From an uncultured Ruminococcus sp. (GTDB taxonomy: Bacteria; Bacillota; Clostridia; Oscillospirales; Ruminococcaceae): 12,450 nt of DNA. Position 1 is the first letter of the stretch, and each line of letters opens with the position of its first letter. A model generated the notes under the pieces. That model saw only the letters and a list, made by a program, of their open reading frames with translations, was not told the DNA's origin and searched no databases. Of the stretch, positions 6,288-12,396 are shown in pieces. The stretch is taken from positions 1-12,450 of the forward strand of contig NZ_CALDMP010000044.1 in assembly GCF_937915125.1 (NCBI RefSeq). Direction: 5' to 3'. A program made the translations under genes and the position numbers.

Positions 6288-6797
6288 ATGAAACAATATC
6301 TTGAGATCGGAAAGATCGTCAATGTCCATGGACTGCGGGGCGATGTCAAAGTCGTGCCCTGGTGCGATGATCCGGAATTTTTGTGCGAATTTGACACACT
6401 CTATCTGGGCAAGGAATACAAGCCCATGGAGGTCACTGCCGCACGGCTGCAAAAAAATAACGTGCTGCTCCATCTGAAGGGCGTGAAAACTGTGGAAGAA
6501 GCGGAAAAGCTTCGTAATCAGGTGCTCTATATGGATCGGGACGAGGTGGAACTGGAAGAAGGCGTGTACTTTATCCAGGATCTCATTGGTCTGGAAGTGC
6601 TGGACGCCGACAGTGGCGAAAGCTACGGCAAGCTGACGGACGTGCTCCAGACCGGGGCAAACGATGTTTACGAGGTCAAGGACGAAACGGGAAAGACCGT
6701 ACTGATCCCGGCAATCCCCGATGTGGTATTGGAAACGGATCTGGCGTCGGGCGTCATGCGGATTCGTCCACTGGAGGGCTTGTTCGATGCGGATTGA
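6288..6797 (+). CDS. rimM: 16S rRNA processing protein RimM
   Basis: A 169-residue maturation factor that binds the 30S head (S19) and aids 16S rRNA processing. The N-terminal barrel carries EIGKIVNVHGLRGDVKV (6-22). The C-terminal PRC-barrel starts at about 92, with IGLEVLD (100-106), ANDVYEV (124-130) and LIPAIPDVV (139-147), all characteristic. AAAGG at 6274-6278 precedes ATG 6288. It overlaps trmD by 11 bases, implying translational coupling, and rimM-trmD adjacency is the rule in bacteria. Confidence 0.97.
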   Translation: MKQYLEIGKIVNVHGLRGDVKVVPWCDDPEFLCEFDTLYLGKEYKPMEVTAARLQKNNVLLHLKGVKTVEEAEKLRNQVLYMDRDEVELEEGVYFIQDLIGLEVLDADSGESYGKLTDVLQTGANDVYEVKDETGKTVLIPAIPDVVLETDLASGVMRIRPLEGLFDAD

Positions 6798-7482
6798 TGT
6801 AGCGACTTTGTTCCCGGAAATGTGTGAGGGCGTACTTTCGGAGAGCATTCTGGGGAGAGCCAGAAAAAACGACTGCCTGTCCATCCAGTGCTGGAATATC
6901 CGGGATTATACCCTGGACAAGCACCGCCGGGTGGACGATGTGCCCTACGGCGGCGGCAGAGGCATGGTCATGCAGGCGGATCCCATCTACCGCTGCTATG
7001 AGGCTGTCTGCGCACAAACGGGCACGAAACCGCATAGAATTTATATGTCACCAAAGGGCGCCGTACTCACCCAGCAGCGTGCTTTGGAATTGTCGGCAAT
7101 GCCGCATATTTTTATTCTTTGTGGGCATTATGAAGGTGTAGACCAGCGCATTCTGGACGAGATCATTGACGAAGAGATCTCCATTGGAGACTACGTACTC
7201 ACCGGCGGCGAGCTGCCGGCAATGGTGCTGATTGATACCGTGGCACGGATGCTGCCGGGGGTACTGCCGGAATCCCAGTGCTTTGAGGATGAGAGCCACT
7301 TCGGAGGACTGCTGGAATATCCCCAGTACACCCGCCCGGCAGTCTGGCACGACAAGGAAGTGCCGCCGGTACTTCTGACGGGACATCACAAAAATATTGC
7401 AGATTGGCGTTTTGCACAAAGTCTGGAAGTGACAAAGATACAGCGTCCGGATCTGTATACTCGCTATTTGGACAAAAAGTAG
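6787..7482 (+). CDS. trmD: tRNA (guanine-37-N1)-methyltransferase TrmD
   Basis: A 231-residue SPOUT-class enzyme that transfers methyl from S-adenosylmethionine to N1 of G37 in tRNAs, preventing +1 frameshifting. It contains IDVATLFPEM (3-12), DDVPYGGGRGMVM (50-62), the knot motifs CGHYEGVDQR (112-121) and SIGDYVLTGGELPA (132-145), and HFGGLLEYPQYTRP (171-184). Asp168 in FEDES is the likely general base, by comparison with the E. coli aspartate just before its corresponding loop. The C-terminal domain is shorter than in E. coli. ATG 6787 gives the canonical N terminus; the longer frame from 6721 lies inside rimM. It is the last gene of the operon: rplS, which often follows trmD, is not found downstream. 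Confidence 0.97.
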   Translation: MRIDVATLFPEMCEGVLSESILGRARKNDCLSIQCWNIRDYTLDKHRRVDDVPYGGGRGMVMQADPIYRCYEAVCAQTGTKPHRIYMSPKGAVLTQQRALELSAMPHIFILCGHYEGVDQRILDEIIDEEISIGDYVLTGGELPAMVLIDTVARMLPGVLPESQCFEDESHFGGLLEYPQYTRPAVWHDKEVPPVLLTGHHKNIADWRFAQSLEVTKIQRPDLYTRYLDKK

Positions 7483-7647
7483 CAGAACTTTTTGTCGAAT
7501 TTGAATAAAATGTGGTAGGACGGCAATTCACGTTTTTTTCGTTTGGCATTGTTGTCATGTTCCACAAACTTTGAGAAAAAAAGGGAGACCGGTTAAGTCA
7601 ACACGTAGAAAATTCCGGAAAATAGGGGATTTGTTGCAAAAAATACG
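7483..7647 (+). other. Spacer after trmD with a lone Spo0A-box match
   Basis: No gene and no convincing terminator hairpin were seen between the trmD stop and the ptsH promoter. A perfect TGTCGAA lies at 7493-7499, with no promoter elements recognisable around it, so it may be fortuitous. Confidence 0.4.
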
Positions 7648-7676
7648 TTGACGTTATCAGGAAAAACCTGTATAAT
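7648..7676 (+). promoter_or_regulatory. Sigma-A promoter of the HPr gene
   Basis: TTGACG at 7648-7653 and a perfect TATAAT at 7671-7676, with a 17-bp spacer. Transcription would start near 7683, giving a leader of about 67 bases. GGGAGAG lies before ATG 7750. Confidence 0.85.
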
Positions 7677-7749
7677 GGGGATATGGTAGAAATAAAGCCA
7701 ACGATTGATGTGAGAGATTGCATCATTCCAAAGATGGGAGAGTTTTATT

Positions 7750-8013
7750 ATGTATGTAAAAGAAGTAACGGTACAGAATCAGGTTGGACTTCACGCAAGA
7801 CCGGCTACATTTTTCATTCAGCGTGCCAATGAATTCAAGGCTTCGATCTGGATCGAAAAGGAAGAGCGCCGTGTAAACGCAAAGAGCCTGCTGGGCATTC
7901 TGTCCCTGGGTATTGTGGGCGGCACTGATATCAAGATCATTGCTGACGGTTCTGACGAACAGATCGCAGTAAATTCTCTGGTTGAGCTGGTAGAGAGTGG
8001 ATTCAGCGACTAA
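7750..8013 (+). CDS. ptsH: HPr family phosphocarrier protein
   Basis: An 87-residue HPr. His15 in GLHARPAT is the residue phosphorylated by enzyme I. Ser46 in AKSLLGILSLG is the site HPr kinase/phosphatase uses for carbon-catabolite control in Gram-positives. Having both sites argues for true HPr rather than Crh, which lacks His15. The length is normal. The gene stands alone with its own promoter and terminator; no ptsI or sugar-specific PTS gene is nearby. Many ruminococci have few PTS transporters, so its main role could be regulatory through Ser46. That is inference and depends on the rest of the genome. Confidence 0.94.
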   Translation: MYVKEVTVQNQVGLHARPATFFIQRANEFKASIWIEKEERRVNAKSLLGILSLGIVGGTDIKIIADGSDEQIAVNSLVELVESGFSD

Positions 8014-8035
8014 GCTGCGGCTGACACAAAAATAG

Positions 8036-8075
8036 ACCTCACGGTACAGGTATCGTCCTGCCGTGAGGTTTTTTT
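8036..8075 (+). terminator. Rho-independent terminator of ptsH
   Basis: ACCTCACGG (8036-8044) pairs with CCGTGAGGT (8061-8069), and CAGG/CCTG continues the stem after a 2-base bulge. A run of seven T follows (8069-8075). It begins 22 bases past the stop codon. Confidence 0.93.
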
Positions 8076-8124
8076 GTCAATCTGCGAATTTTCCCGAATC
8101 GGGGTTGGGATTGTGGTTCCAATG

Positions 8125-8146
8125 TAGGGGCGAACATTGTTCGCCC
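8125..8146 (+). repeat. GTAGGGGCG hairpin repeat, copy 2
   Basis: After GTAG, the stem GGGCGAA (8128-8134), loop CATTG, TTCGCCC (8140-8146). It shares the GTAGGGGCG lead and CGCC end with 5843-5865, and differs at two stem pairs by compensatory changes. Confidence 0.7.
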
Positions 8147-8197
8147 GTGGGTTTGTTTGATTTTTATTCTTGTTTTTGTTGGATTGTTGGAAGAACG

Positions 8198-8302
8198 TTG
8201 GAAACGTCCCACCGGGACGTTTCCAAAATTTCACTTACTGAAACGGCTTTACAAGGCGGGGCGGTCTTGTTCGCCCCGCCTCGAAAAAGCTGTCGCTTTT
8301 TC
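8198..8302 (+). repeat. Three consecutive perfect hairpins in the ptsH-spoIVB spacer
   Basis: TTGGAAACGTCCC (8198-8210) pairs over 13 bp with 8214-8226 around a 3-base loop. GGCGGGGCG (8255-8263) pairs with CGCCCCGCC (8272-8280). GAAAAAGC (8283-8290) pairs with GCTTTTTC (8295-8302). The spacer has no credible gene; ORFs across it only read through these palindromes. They adjoin repeat copy B and are probably repeat-family modules. Confidence 0.65.
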
Positions 8303-8318
8303 TCACCACCCTCTCCGC

Positions 8319-8464
8319 GCGCCGAAAGTACGGCGCAGGGTGTTTCGCCGCCTGCGGGCGGCGACCAGGGACGCTGTCCCTGGACTCTGCCAGCATTTTT
8401 GAAAAATTGCTGGATCAAAAAACTTCATTGCCAGGCTGCCTTTTTGAAAATGGGAAAGAAACAT
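8319..8464 (+). repeat. Hairpin-string intergenic repeat, copy B
   Basis: Hairpins in order: 8319-8336 (GCGCCG, loop AAAGTA), 8346-8363 (CGCCGCC, loop TGCG), 8365-8383 (CCAGGGAC, loop GCT) and 8390-8413 (CCAGCA...TGCTGG, AT-rich centre). Then come the linker ATCAAAAAACTTCATTG and the tail CCTTTTTGAAAA...GAAACAT (8439-8464). Order, linkers and tail match copy A at 1-133. The first shared hairpin differs from copy A at two base pairs, both compensated. Bases 8389-8432 recur exactly, inverted, at 12407-12450. Confidence 0.8.
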
Positions 8465-8472
8465 GTTTTGCT

Positions 8473-8526
8473 TTAAGGCAACACCGCACAAAGAGCGCTT
8501 GACGGCTTTGTACGGTATTGCCTTAA
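8473..8526. mobile_element. MITE-like element, short form (46 bp) with TTAA target duplication
   Basis: GGCAACACCGCACAAAG...CTTTGTACGGTATTGCC spans 8477-8522, flanked by TTAA on both sides (8473-8476 and 8523-8526). The right-hand TTAA supplies the spoIVB stop codon, read on the minus strand. As minus-strand RNA the arms pair with G-U wobbles in place of the plus-strand mismatches, so a hairpin would form directly after the spoIVB stop. There is no strong U tract after it. Confidence 0.83.
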
Positions 8527-9734
8527 CTGCCGCACAGACCGTATCGCACCATATTTTCACAGAAAATGGCGTAGCCGCAGGTGGGGTCGTCCACAAAAAC
8601 GTGTGTCACAGCCCCTACCAGCATCCCATTCTGGAGGATAGGACTGCCGCTCATGCCCTGAACAATACCGCCGGTGCGTTCCAGCAGTTCCGGATCTGTC
8701 ACACGGATGGTCATATTTTTCGTGCTGTCCGTGCCGCTGTAGTCGATCTCCTCCAGCACCACGTCATATGCCTTCGGTGTATCACCCAAGGCGGTGCAGA
8801 GAATCTGGGCTTCGCCCGTCTGTATCTCCTGCTTGAATGCCATGGGGATGGCTTCTTCTTCGGACGGGTTCTCGTACAGTGTACCGAACACGCCGCAGCG
8901 GTTGTTGCACAGCAGCTCACCCATGGGGACTTCGTCTCTGAAGCTGCCCTGGAGCATCCCCGGACTGCCGGAAGTGCCCCGGATAACCTGTGAAATGTTA
9001 GCCGCCACTGCATCACCAGAACCAAGGGGCAGAATGTCCCCGGTGTCCGTATCGCAGATGGGATGCCCCAGACCGCCGAAGCTGCCGGTCTCCGGGTCAT
9101 AAAAGGTAATGGTGCCGATGCCGGCGCTGCTGTCACGCACCCATACCCCGGCTTCATAGCGGTTGTCGTCCACGGCGAATGCCGGACTGAGGGTACAGGT
9201 GCAGGTTTCCGCACCCCGGACGTATGTCACAGAGACTGTGTCGCCTTTAGAAGCGGCAATGGCATTTTGCAGGGACGCATTGGAGTCCACCGCCTGTCCA
9301 TTCACTTTCTGGATGAGGTCGCCGGTCTGAAGCCCTGCCTCCTGTGCCGGACAGCGGTCACCGGAGGTGGTTTCCACACTGTCCATGCCCACTACCATGG
9401 CACCCTCCATGCGCAGCTTGATGCCGAATGCCTGACCGCATGGGACGAGCATCGGGCGTTCGATCTCCTGCACTTCCACGTCCTTGATGGGAACAATGCC
9501 GAAGAGCTGCAGCGAGGCAGTTTCTGTACCAGGAGCGCTGTCTGTGGCAGCTTGTACCGCCGTGTGATCGGAGGGCGCGGCGGAGATGTGCAGCATGGTG
9601 TCAACCTGCAGCGTGCCGTCTGTGGGAATATAATAGCTGTCCGGCAGCTGCCAGGCGTAATAGGCAGCTGCACCATATATCGAAAGAAGTACGGCAGCCC
9701 CGGCAGCCGCCGTTCGTCGAATCCATTGTATCAT
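8523..9734 (-). CDS. spoIVB: SpoIVB family serine peptidase (stage IV sporulation)
   Basis: A 403-residue S55-family serine peptidase. In Bacillus, SpoIVB is secreted from the forespore into the space between its membranes and cleaves SpoIVFA, releasing pro-sigma-K processing. The N-terminal membrane anchor or signal is at about 8-28. A PDZ domain spans about 105-185, with GLQTGDLIQKVNG at 134-146. The S55 domain has His224 in GLGHPICD, Asp347 in TDPELLERTGGI and Ser362 in GMSGSP. The 15-residue Asp-Ser spacing equals that reported for Bacillus (D363, S378). Start ATG 9734 has only a modest AGGGA upstream. Unlike the usual arrangement, it points away from spo0A. Its stop lies within the target duplication of a mobile element. 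No sigma-F or sigma-G promoter could be confirmed. Confidence 0.95.
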   Translation of the reverse strand: MIQWIRRTAAAGAAVLLSIYGAAAYYAWQLPDSYYIPTDGTLQVDTMLHISAAPSDHTAVQAATDSAPGTETASLQLFGIVPIKDVEVQEIERPMLVPCGQAFGIKLRMEGAMVVGMDSVETTSGDRCPAQEAGLQTGDLIQKVNGQAVDSNASLQNAIAASKGDTVSVTYVRGAETCTCTLSPAFAVDDNRYEAGVWVRDSSAGIGTITFYDPETGSFGGLGHPICDTDTGDILPLGSGDAVAANISQVIRGTSGSPGMLQGSFRDEVPMGELLCNNRCGVFGTLYENPSEEEAIPMAFKQEIQTGEAQILCTALGDTPKAYDVVLEEIDYSGTDSTKNMTIRVTDPELLERTGGIVQGMSGSPILQNGMLVGAVTHVFVDDPTCGYAIFCENMVRYGLCGS

Positions 9735-9792
9735 GAAAAATCCCTGCTTTCTTTTGAGATGACCGAATGCGTGAGGATGTGGGGATTTTTGT

Positions 9793-9798
9793 TATAAT
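9793..9798 (+). promoter_or_regulatory. Possible extended -10 promoter upstream of the membrane-protein gene
   Basis: TGTTATAAT (9790-9798) is a perfect extended -10, but no -35 hexamer is recognisable at 16-18 bases upstream. If used, it leaves a leader of about 225 bases containing the CCGCC/GGCGG hairpin at 9823-9836. Confidence 0.35.
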
Positions 9799-9810
9799 GC
9801 CTTCCACGAA

Positions 9811-10030
9811 AGGGGAGGGGAACCGCCAAAAGGCGGTGGAGGGGTAATACACCAAGAAACAAAAATTCACACATGATCCGCATGGGGAACTGCAATTATA
9901 TTGCGCTGTCTTCCGGGAGTTTATCAGCGTAAAAGCAAGGAAGCCATACCTGCAAAGCAGCGGAAGAAATACTGGTGTGGGTCGGCGAATGCGCCGGAAT
10001 CCGGCATCATGGGAAAGGAATATGGAACAT
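9811..10030 (+). other. Intergenic stretch before the membrane-protein gene
   Basis: It holds a purine-rich GGGGAGGGGAA tract, the small hairpin CCGCC-AAAA-GGCGG (9823-9836) and a purine-rich GGAGGGG tract. It then shows nothing recognisable up to the ribosome binding site AAAGGA at 10014-10019. A longer reading from GTG 9977 would extend the following gene by 18 residues but lacks a good binding site. Confidence 0.5.
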
Positions 10031-10609
10031 ATGAAACAACGTGAGGAAACAAAAACGGGAATGCAGACCGCCGCACAATATCGCCGCCGCCGTGCTCAGA
10101 AGGGCATCTGTATTTTTTTGCGCATTCTGCTCATCCTCACCGGCATTGTCTGCTGCTGGGTGATAGATCTGGGCTGTGCACTGGGCTGGATCCGCAACGC
10201 CAGAGCCGGAGAAAGCTGGCCTCTGGAATTTGTGGGCTATGGACAGATGATGATCGCGGCGTCCGTCTTTTTGACCGTGGGTGCAGTGCTTGTCCTGGTG
10301 CACCGCCGCCGCTGGATGAACTGGGCAGGCATTGGCGTGGGCACTGTGGGCATTCTCCTCTGTATGATCCCATTGTACCGTGTTTCGTCCTATGCGGCGG
10401 ACAGCGGATTCTACAGCAAGATCATGGACATGCCTGCGGATGCGCTCTACCGCATGGAAATTCTCCCTACCCTTGTGGTATACGGCAGTCTTGCGGCACT
10501 GGCGCTTGTCCAGTTCTTCTCCATAGATGACAAAATGCGGCGGAATCGTCAAAAACACCAGGAATCCAGAAAAGCACCTTCTGTACTGGGGGATTCCCAT
10601 AAAAAATAG
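10031..10609 (+). CDS. Four-helix membrane protein of unknown function
   Basis: A 192-residue protein from the start chosen here. Residues 1-25 are polar and strongly basic (YRRRRAQKG), favouring an inside N terminus. Hydrophobic segments lie at about 26-52, 70-90, 98-118 and 143-163. The roughly 40-residue C-terminal tail is charged, with DDKMRRNRQKHQESRK. No catalytic motif or family was recognised. ATG 10031 has AAAGGA (10014-10019) eleven bases upstream; ATG 10022 is in frame but only two bases from the same site, and GTG 9977 is possible. It lies between spoIVB and spo0A, pointing the same way as spo0A with 157 bases between. That suggests, but does not show, a link to sporulation. Confidence 0.72.
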   Translation: MKQREETKTGMQTAAQYRRRRAQKGICIFLRILLILTGIVCCWVIDLGCALGWIRNARAGESWPLEFVGYGQMMIAASVFLTVGAVLVLVHRRRWMNWAGIGVGTVGILLCMIPLYRVSSYAADSGFYSKIMDMPADALYRMEILPTLVVYGSLAALALVQFFSIDDKMRRNRQKHQESRKAPSVLGDSHKK

Positions 10610-10685
10610 AACAAATATTTCCATATGGTAGGAATTTACTTATATTTTACAAAAATTTCTGTATATTTTCCGTGAAATTTTGTTT

Positions 10686-10732
10686 TTCGACAGGATTCCG
10701 GCTTGCAATTTCCCCATGGAATGTGGTAAAAT
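10686..10732 (+). promoter_or_regulatory. spo0A promoter with adjacent Spo0A box
   Basis: TTGCAA (10703-10708) and TAAAAT (10727-10732) are separated by 18 bp, with an extended -10 TGG before the hexamer. TTCGACA at 10686-10692 is a perfect 0A-box core (TGTCGAA) on the minus strand, ending ten bases before the -35. A box just upstream of -35 fits autoregulation, as known for spo0A in Bacillus. A sigma-H promoter was looked for and not found at correct spacing. AGGAGG at 10755-10760 precedes ATG 10767. Confidence 0.65.
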
Positions 10733-10766
10733 TGTAAGGTAGAACAAAAAAACAGGAGGTAACAAA

Positions 10767-11540
10767 ATGGACAACAAAAAAATAAAAGTCCTGATTGGAG
10801 ACGACAGCGCTGAGTACGGCATAGCCTGTGCCAATGAGCTGCGGTCTCTGGGTCTCTACGTCGTGACACGGCGCAGAGACGGAAAGGTAATTCTGGATGC
10901 CATCCGGAATGATAAACCCGATGTTGTCGTTATGGATGCGATTCTGCCGAACATGGACGCCATAGAGATCCTTGAGAAATCTCAGACGTTGGAGCAGGCA
11001 CCGGCATTCATCATCACATCTGCCTATGAAAATGAATTCATTGAACGCCAGGTCATGGAAAAAGGTGCATCATATTTCATGCTGAAGCCCTTTGATATTT
11101 CTGTCCTCGGAAACCGGATCATGGGTCTTATGTCTAAGACTATGCTGCCGGCAAAGTGTACGGATCGTGAGGATCTGGAGATCGTTGTCACCGATATGAT
11201 CCACCAGCTGGGCGTGCCTGCACACATCAAAGGCTATCACTATCTGCGTGCAGCGATCCTGGCATCTATCGAGGATCAGGCACTGCTGGAGAGTGTCACA
11301 AAAATGCTCTATCCCACTGTGGCAAAGCAGTTCGACACCACCTCTTCCCGTGTGGAGCGTGCCATCCGTCACGCCATTGAGATCGCATGGGATCGGGGCG
11401 ATCTGGATACCATCAACTCCTTCTTTGGTTATACCGTGAACAACTGCAAGGGAAAGCCTACCAATTCCGAGTTTATTGCACTGCTGACAGACAAGCTTCG
11501 TCTCCAGTACGGCAGAAGCGGCGAACAGCGCCGGGGCTGA
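10767..11540 (+). CDS. spo0A: Sporulation master regulator Spo0A
   Basis: A 257-residue response regulator that, once phosphorylated, controls entry into sporulation by binding 0A boxes. The receiver domain, 1-125, has acidic pocket D12/D13, phospho-acceptor Asp57 in VVVMDAILP, Thr84 in IITSAY and Lys107 in LKPFD. The DNA-binding effector domain from about 135 contains GVPAHIKGYHYLRAAI (149-164), MLYPTVAKQFDTTSSRVERA (180-199) and RHAIEIAWDRG (201-211), the recognition-helix region that defines Spo0A. Length is slightly below Bacillus. All key residues are present, so it looks functional. It is transcribed divergently from spoIVB, which normally lies just upstream in the same direction. Confidence 0.97.
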   Translation: MDNKKIKVLIGDDSAEYGIACANELRSLGLYVVTRRRDGKVILDAIRNDKPDVVVMDAILPNMDAIEILEKSQTLEQAPAFIITSAYENEFIERQVMEKGASYFMLKPFDISVLGNRIMGLMSKTMLPAKCTDREDLEIVVTDMIHQLGVPAHIKGYHYLRAAILASIEDQALLESVTKMLYPTVAKQFDTTSSRVERAIRHAIEIAWDRGDLDTINSFFGYTVNNCKGKPTNSEFIALLTDKLRLQYGRSGEQRRG

Positions 11541-11713
11541 TCTTTCCGGAAATCGCCGGGGAGAAGTCGCTCTGCGCAGAATAAAAACCGGATCATCTGC
11601 ATAGAATGAAAAAGAGACAGAGTGAATGAACAGAATGTGTGCCGAGAGATATGCCGCTATGGGATCTGTATACCTTTTACATATTTTTCATGCAGTCTGC
11701 GGCTTTATTGTGG
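11541..11713 (+). other. Spacer after spo0A
   Basis: No gene is seen between the spo0A stop and the next promoter. Only weak dyads occur (for example TCTGCGCAGA near 11571), and no rho-independent terminator with a T tract was found, so readthrough into the next gene is possible. Confidence 0.4.
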
Positions 11714-11719
11714 TAAAAT
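11709..11719 (+). promoter_or_regulatory. Extended -10 promoter of the flavin-reductase-like gene
   Basis: TGTGGTAAAAT at 11709-11719 is identical to the extended -10 of spo0A at 10722-10732. No good -35 hexamer is visible at 17 bp. AAAGGAA lies eight or nine bases before ATG 11782. Confidence 0.5.
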
Positions 11720-11781
11720 AGAATTGTGGCAGAACAGAGAAGGATGCCATACGATTATTTTATGCGAAAGGAACTGATTTT

Positions 11782-12306
11782 ATGACTGATGGAAACATGT
11801 TTTTTAAAAAGACGGATCTCAGCGAACTGATGTGCAATCCGTTTACCATGATCGGTAAGGAATGGTATCTGCTCACCGCCGGAATACCGGAAGAGTATAA
11901 CACCATGACAGCGTCCTGGGGTGCCATGGGTGAAATCTGGGGGAAACCATCCTTTCACTGTGTTGTGCGTACAAATCGTCATACATTAGAATATCTGGAT
12001 CGGAACGAACTGTTCACGGTCACATTTTTTGATCCGGGTTATAAGCCGGCACTGCAATTCTGCGGTTCCCATTCCGGCCGGGACTGTGATAAGGCAAAGG
12101 AAACCGGATTACAGCCCGTTCTCCTGGACGGAACGACTACATTTGCGCAGGCACGCCGGGTGTTTATCTGCCGCAAGCTTTATACATCCATGCTGCAGCA
12201 GGATGGTTTTGTGAAGCCGGAGACATATGAGAAGTGGTATAGCTCCGACCCGATGCACCGGGAATTTGTGGGCGAAGTGATCGCTTATTATGAGCGTATG
12301 CGCTGA
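11782..12306 (+). CDS. Flavin reductase-like / FMN-binding split-barrel protein
   Basis: A 174-residue protein resembling the flavin-reductase-like FMN-binding split-barrel family: a small domain with NTMTASWGAMGEIWGKP at 40-56, then VRTNRHTLEYLDRNELFTVTFF (62-83) and GSHSGRDCDK at 95-104. The last corresponds to the family's GxxSGxxxDK segment near the flavin. Such proteins bind FMN and often reduce flavin with NAD(P)H or serve as redox partners; the substrate here is unknown. It is soluble, with no signal peptide. It stands alone, with an extended -10 upstream and a strong terminator 17 bases after the stop. Nothing in the sequence ties it to sporulation beyond position. Confidence 0.88.
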   Translation: MTDGNMFFKKTDLSELMCNPFTMIGKEWYLLTAGIPEEYNTMTASWGAMGEIWGKPSFHCVVRTNRHTLEYLDRNELFTVTFFDPGYKPALQFCGSHSGRDCDKAKETGLQPVLLDGTTTFAQARRVFICRKLYTSMLQQDGFVKPETYEKWYSSDPMHREFVGEVIAYYERMR

Positions 12307-12323
12307 CCAAGAGAATATACGTA

Positions 12324-12359
12324 AAAAAGGCTTTCGCCCAACACGGCGGAGGCCTTTTT
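12324..12359 (+). terminator. Rho-independent terminator after the flavin-reductase-like gene
   Basis: A 15-bp stem (two G-U pairs) runs from AAAAAGGC (12324-12331) through TTTCGCC to a CAACAC loop and back to GGCCTTTTT. The final five T are at 12355-12359. A-rich and T-rich arms make it potentially bidirectional. Confidence 0.9.
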
Positions 12360-12396
12360 GAATGCACAATTCTGAGGAAATCTCTCCGGTTCCGAA

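Noticed and set aside
6721..6789. Longer trmD from a start inside rimM
   Set aside because: The canonical TrmD N terminus begins at ATG 6787.
7493..7499. Spo0A box after trmD
   Set aside because: A perfect 7-mer, but far from the ptsH promoter and expected by chance at this frequency.
8063..8476. Short proteins reading across the ptsH-spoIVB spacer
   Set aside because: They only translate palindromic repeats and carry no ribosome binding site.
9063..9797. A 244-codon plus-strand frame opposite spoIVB
   Set aside because: It mirrors the spoIVB coding sequence, with no recognisable domain or start signal.
9793..9822. Sigma-G promoter for spoIVB on the minus strand (CATTATA)
   Set aside because: The -10 fits, but no matching -35 lies at the right distance.
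10692..10722. Sigma-H promoter for spo0A (AGGATT ... GAAT)
   Set aside because: The two parts are several bases too far apart compared with known sigma-H promoters.
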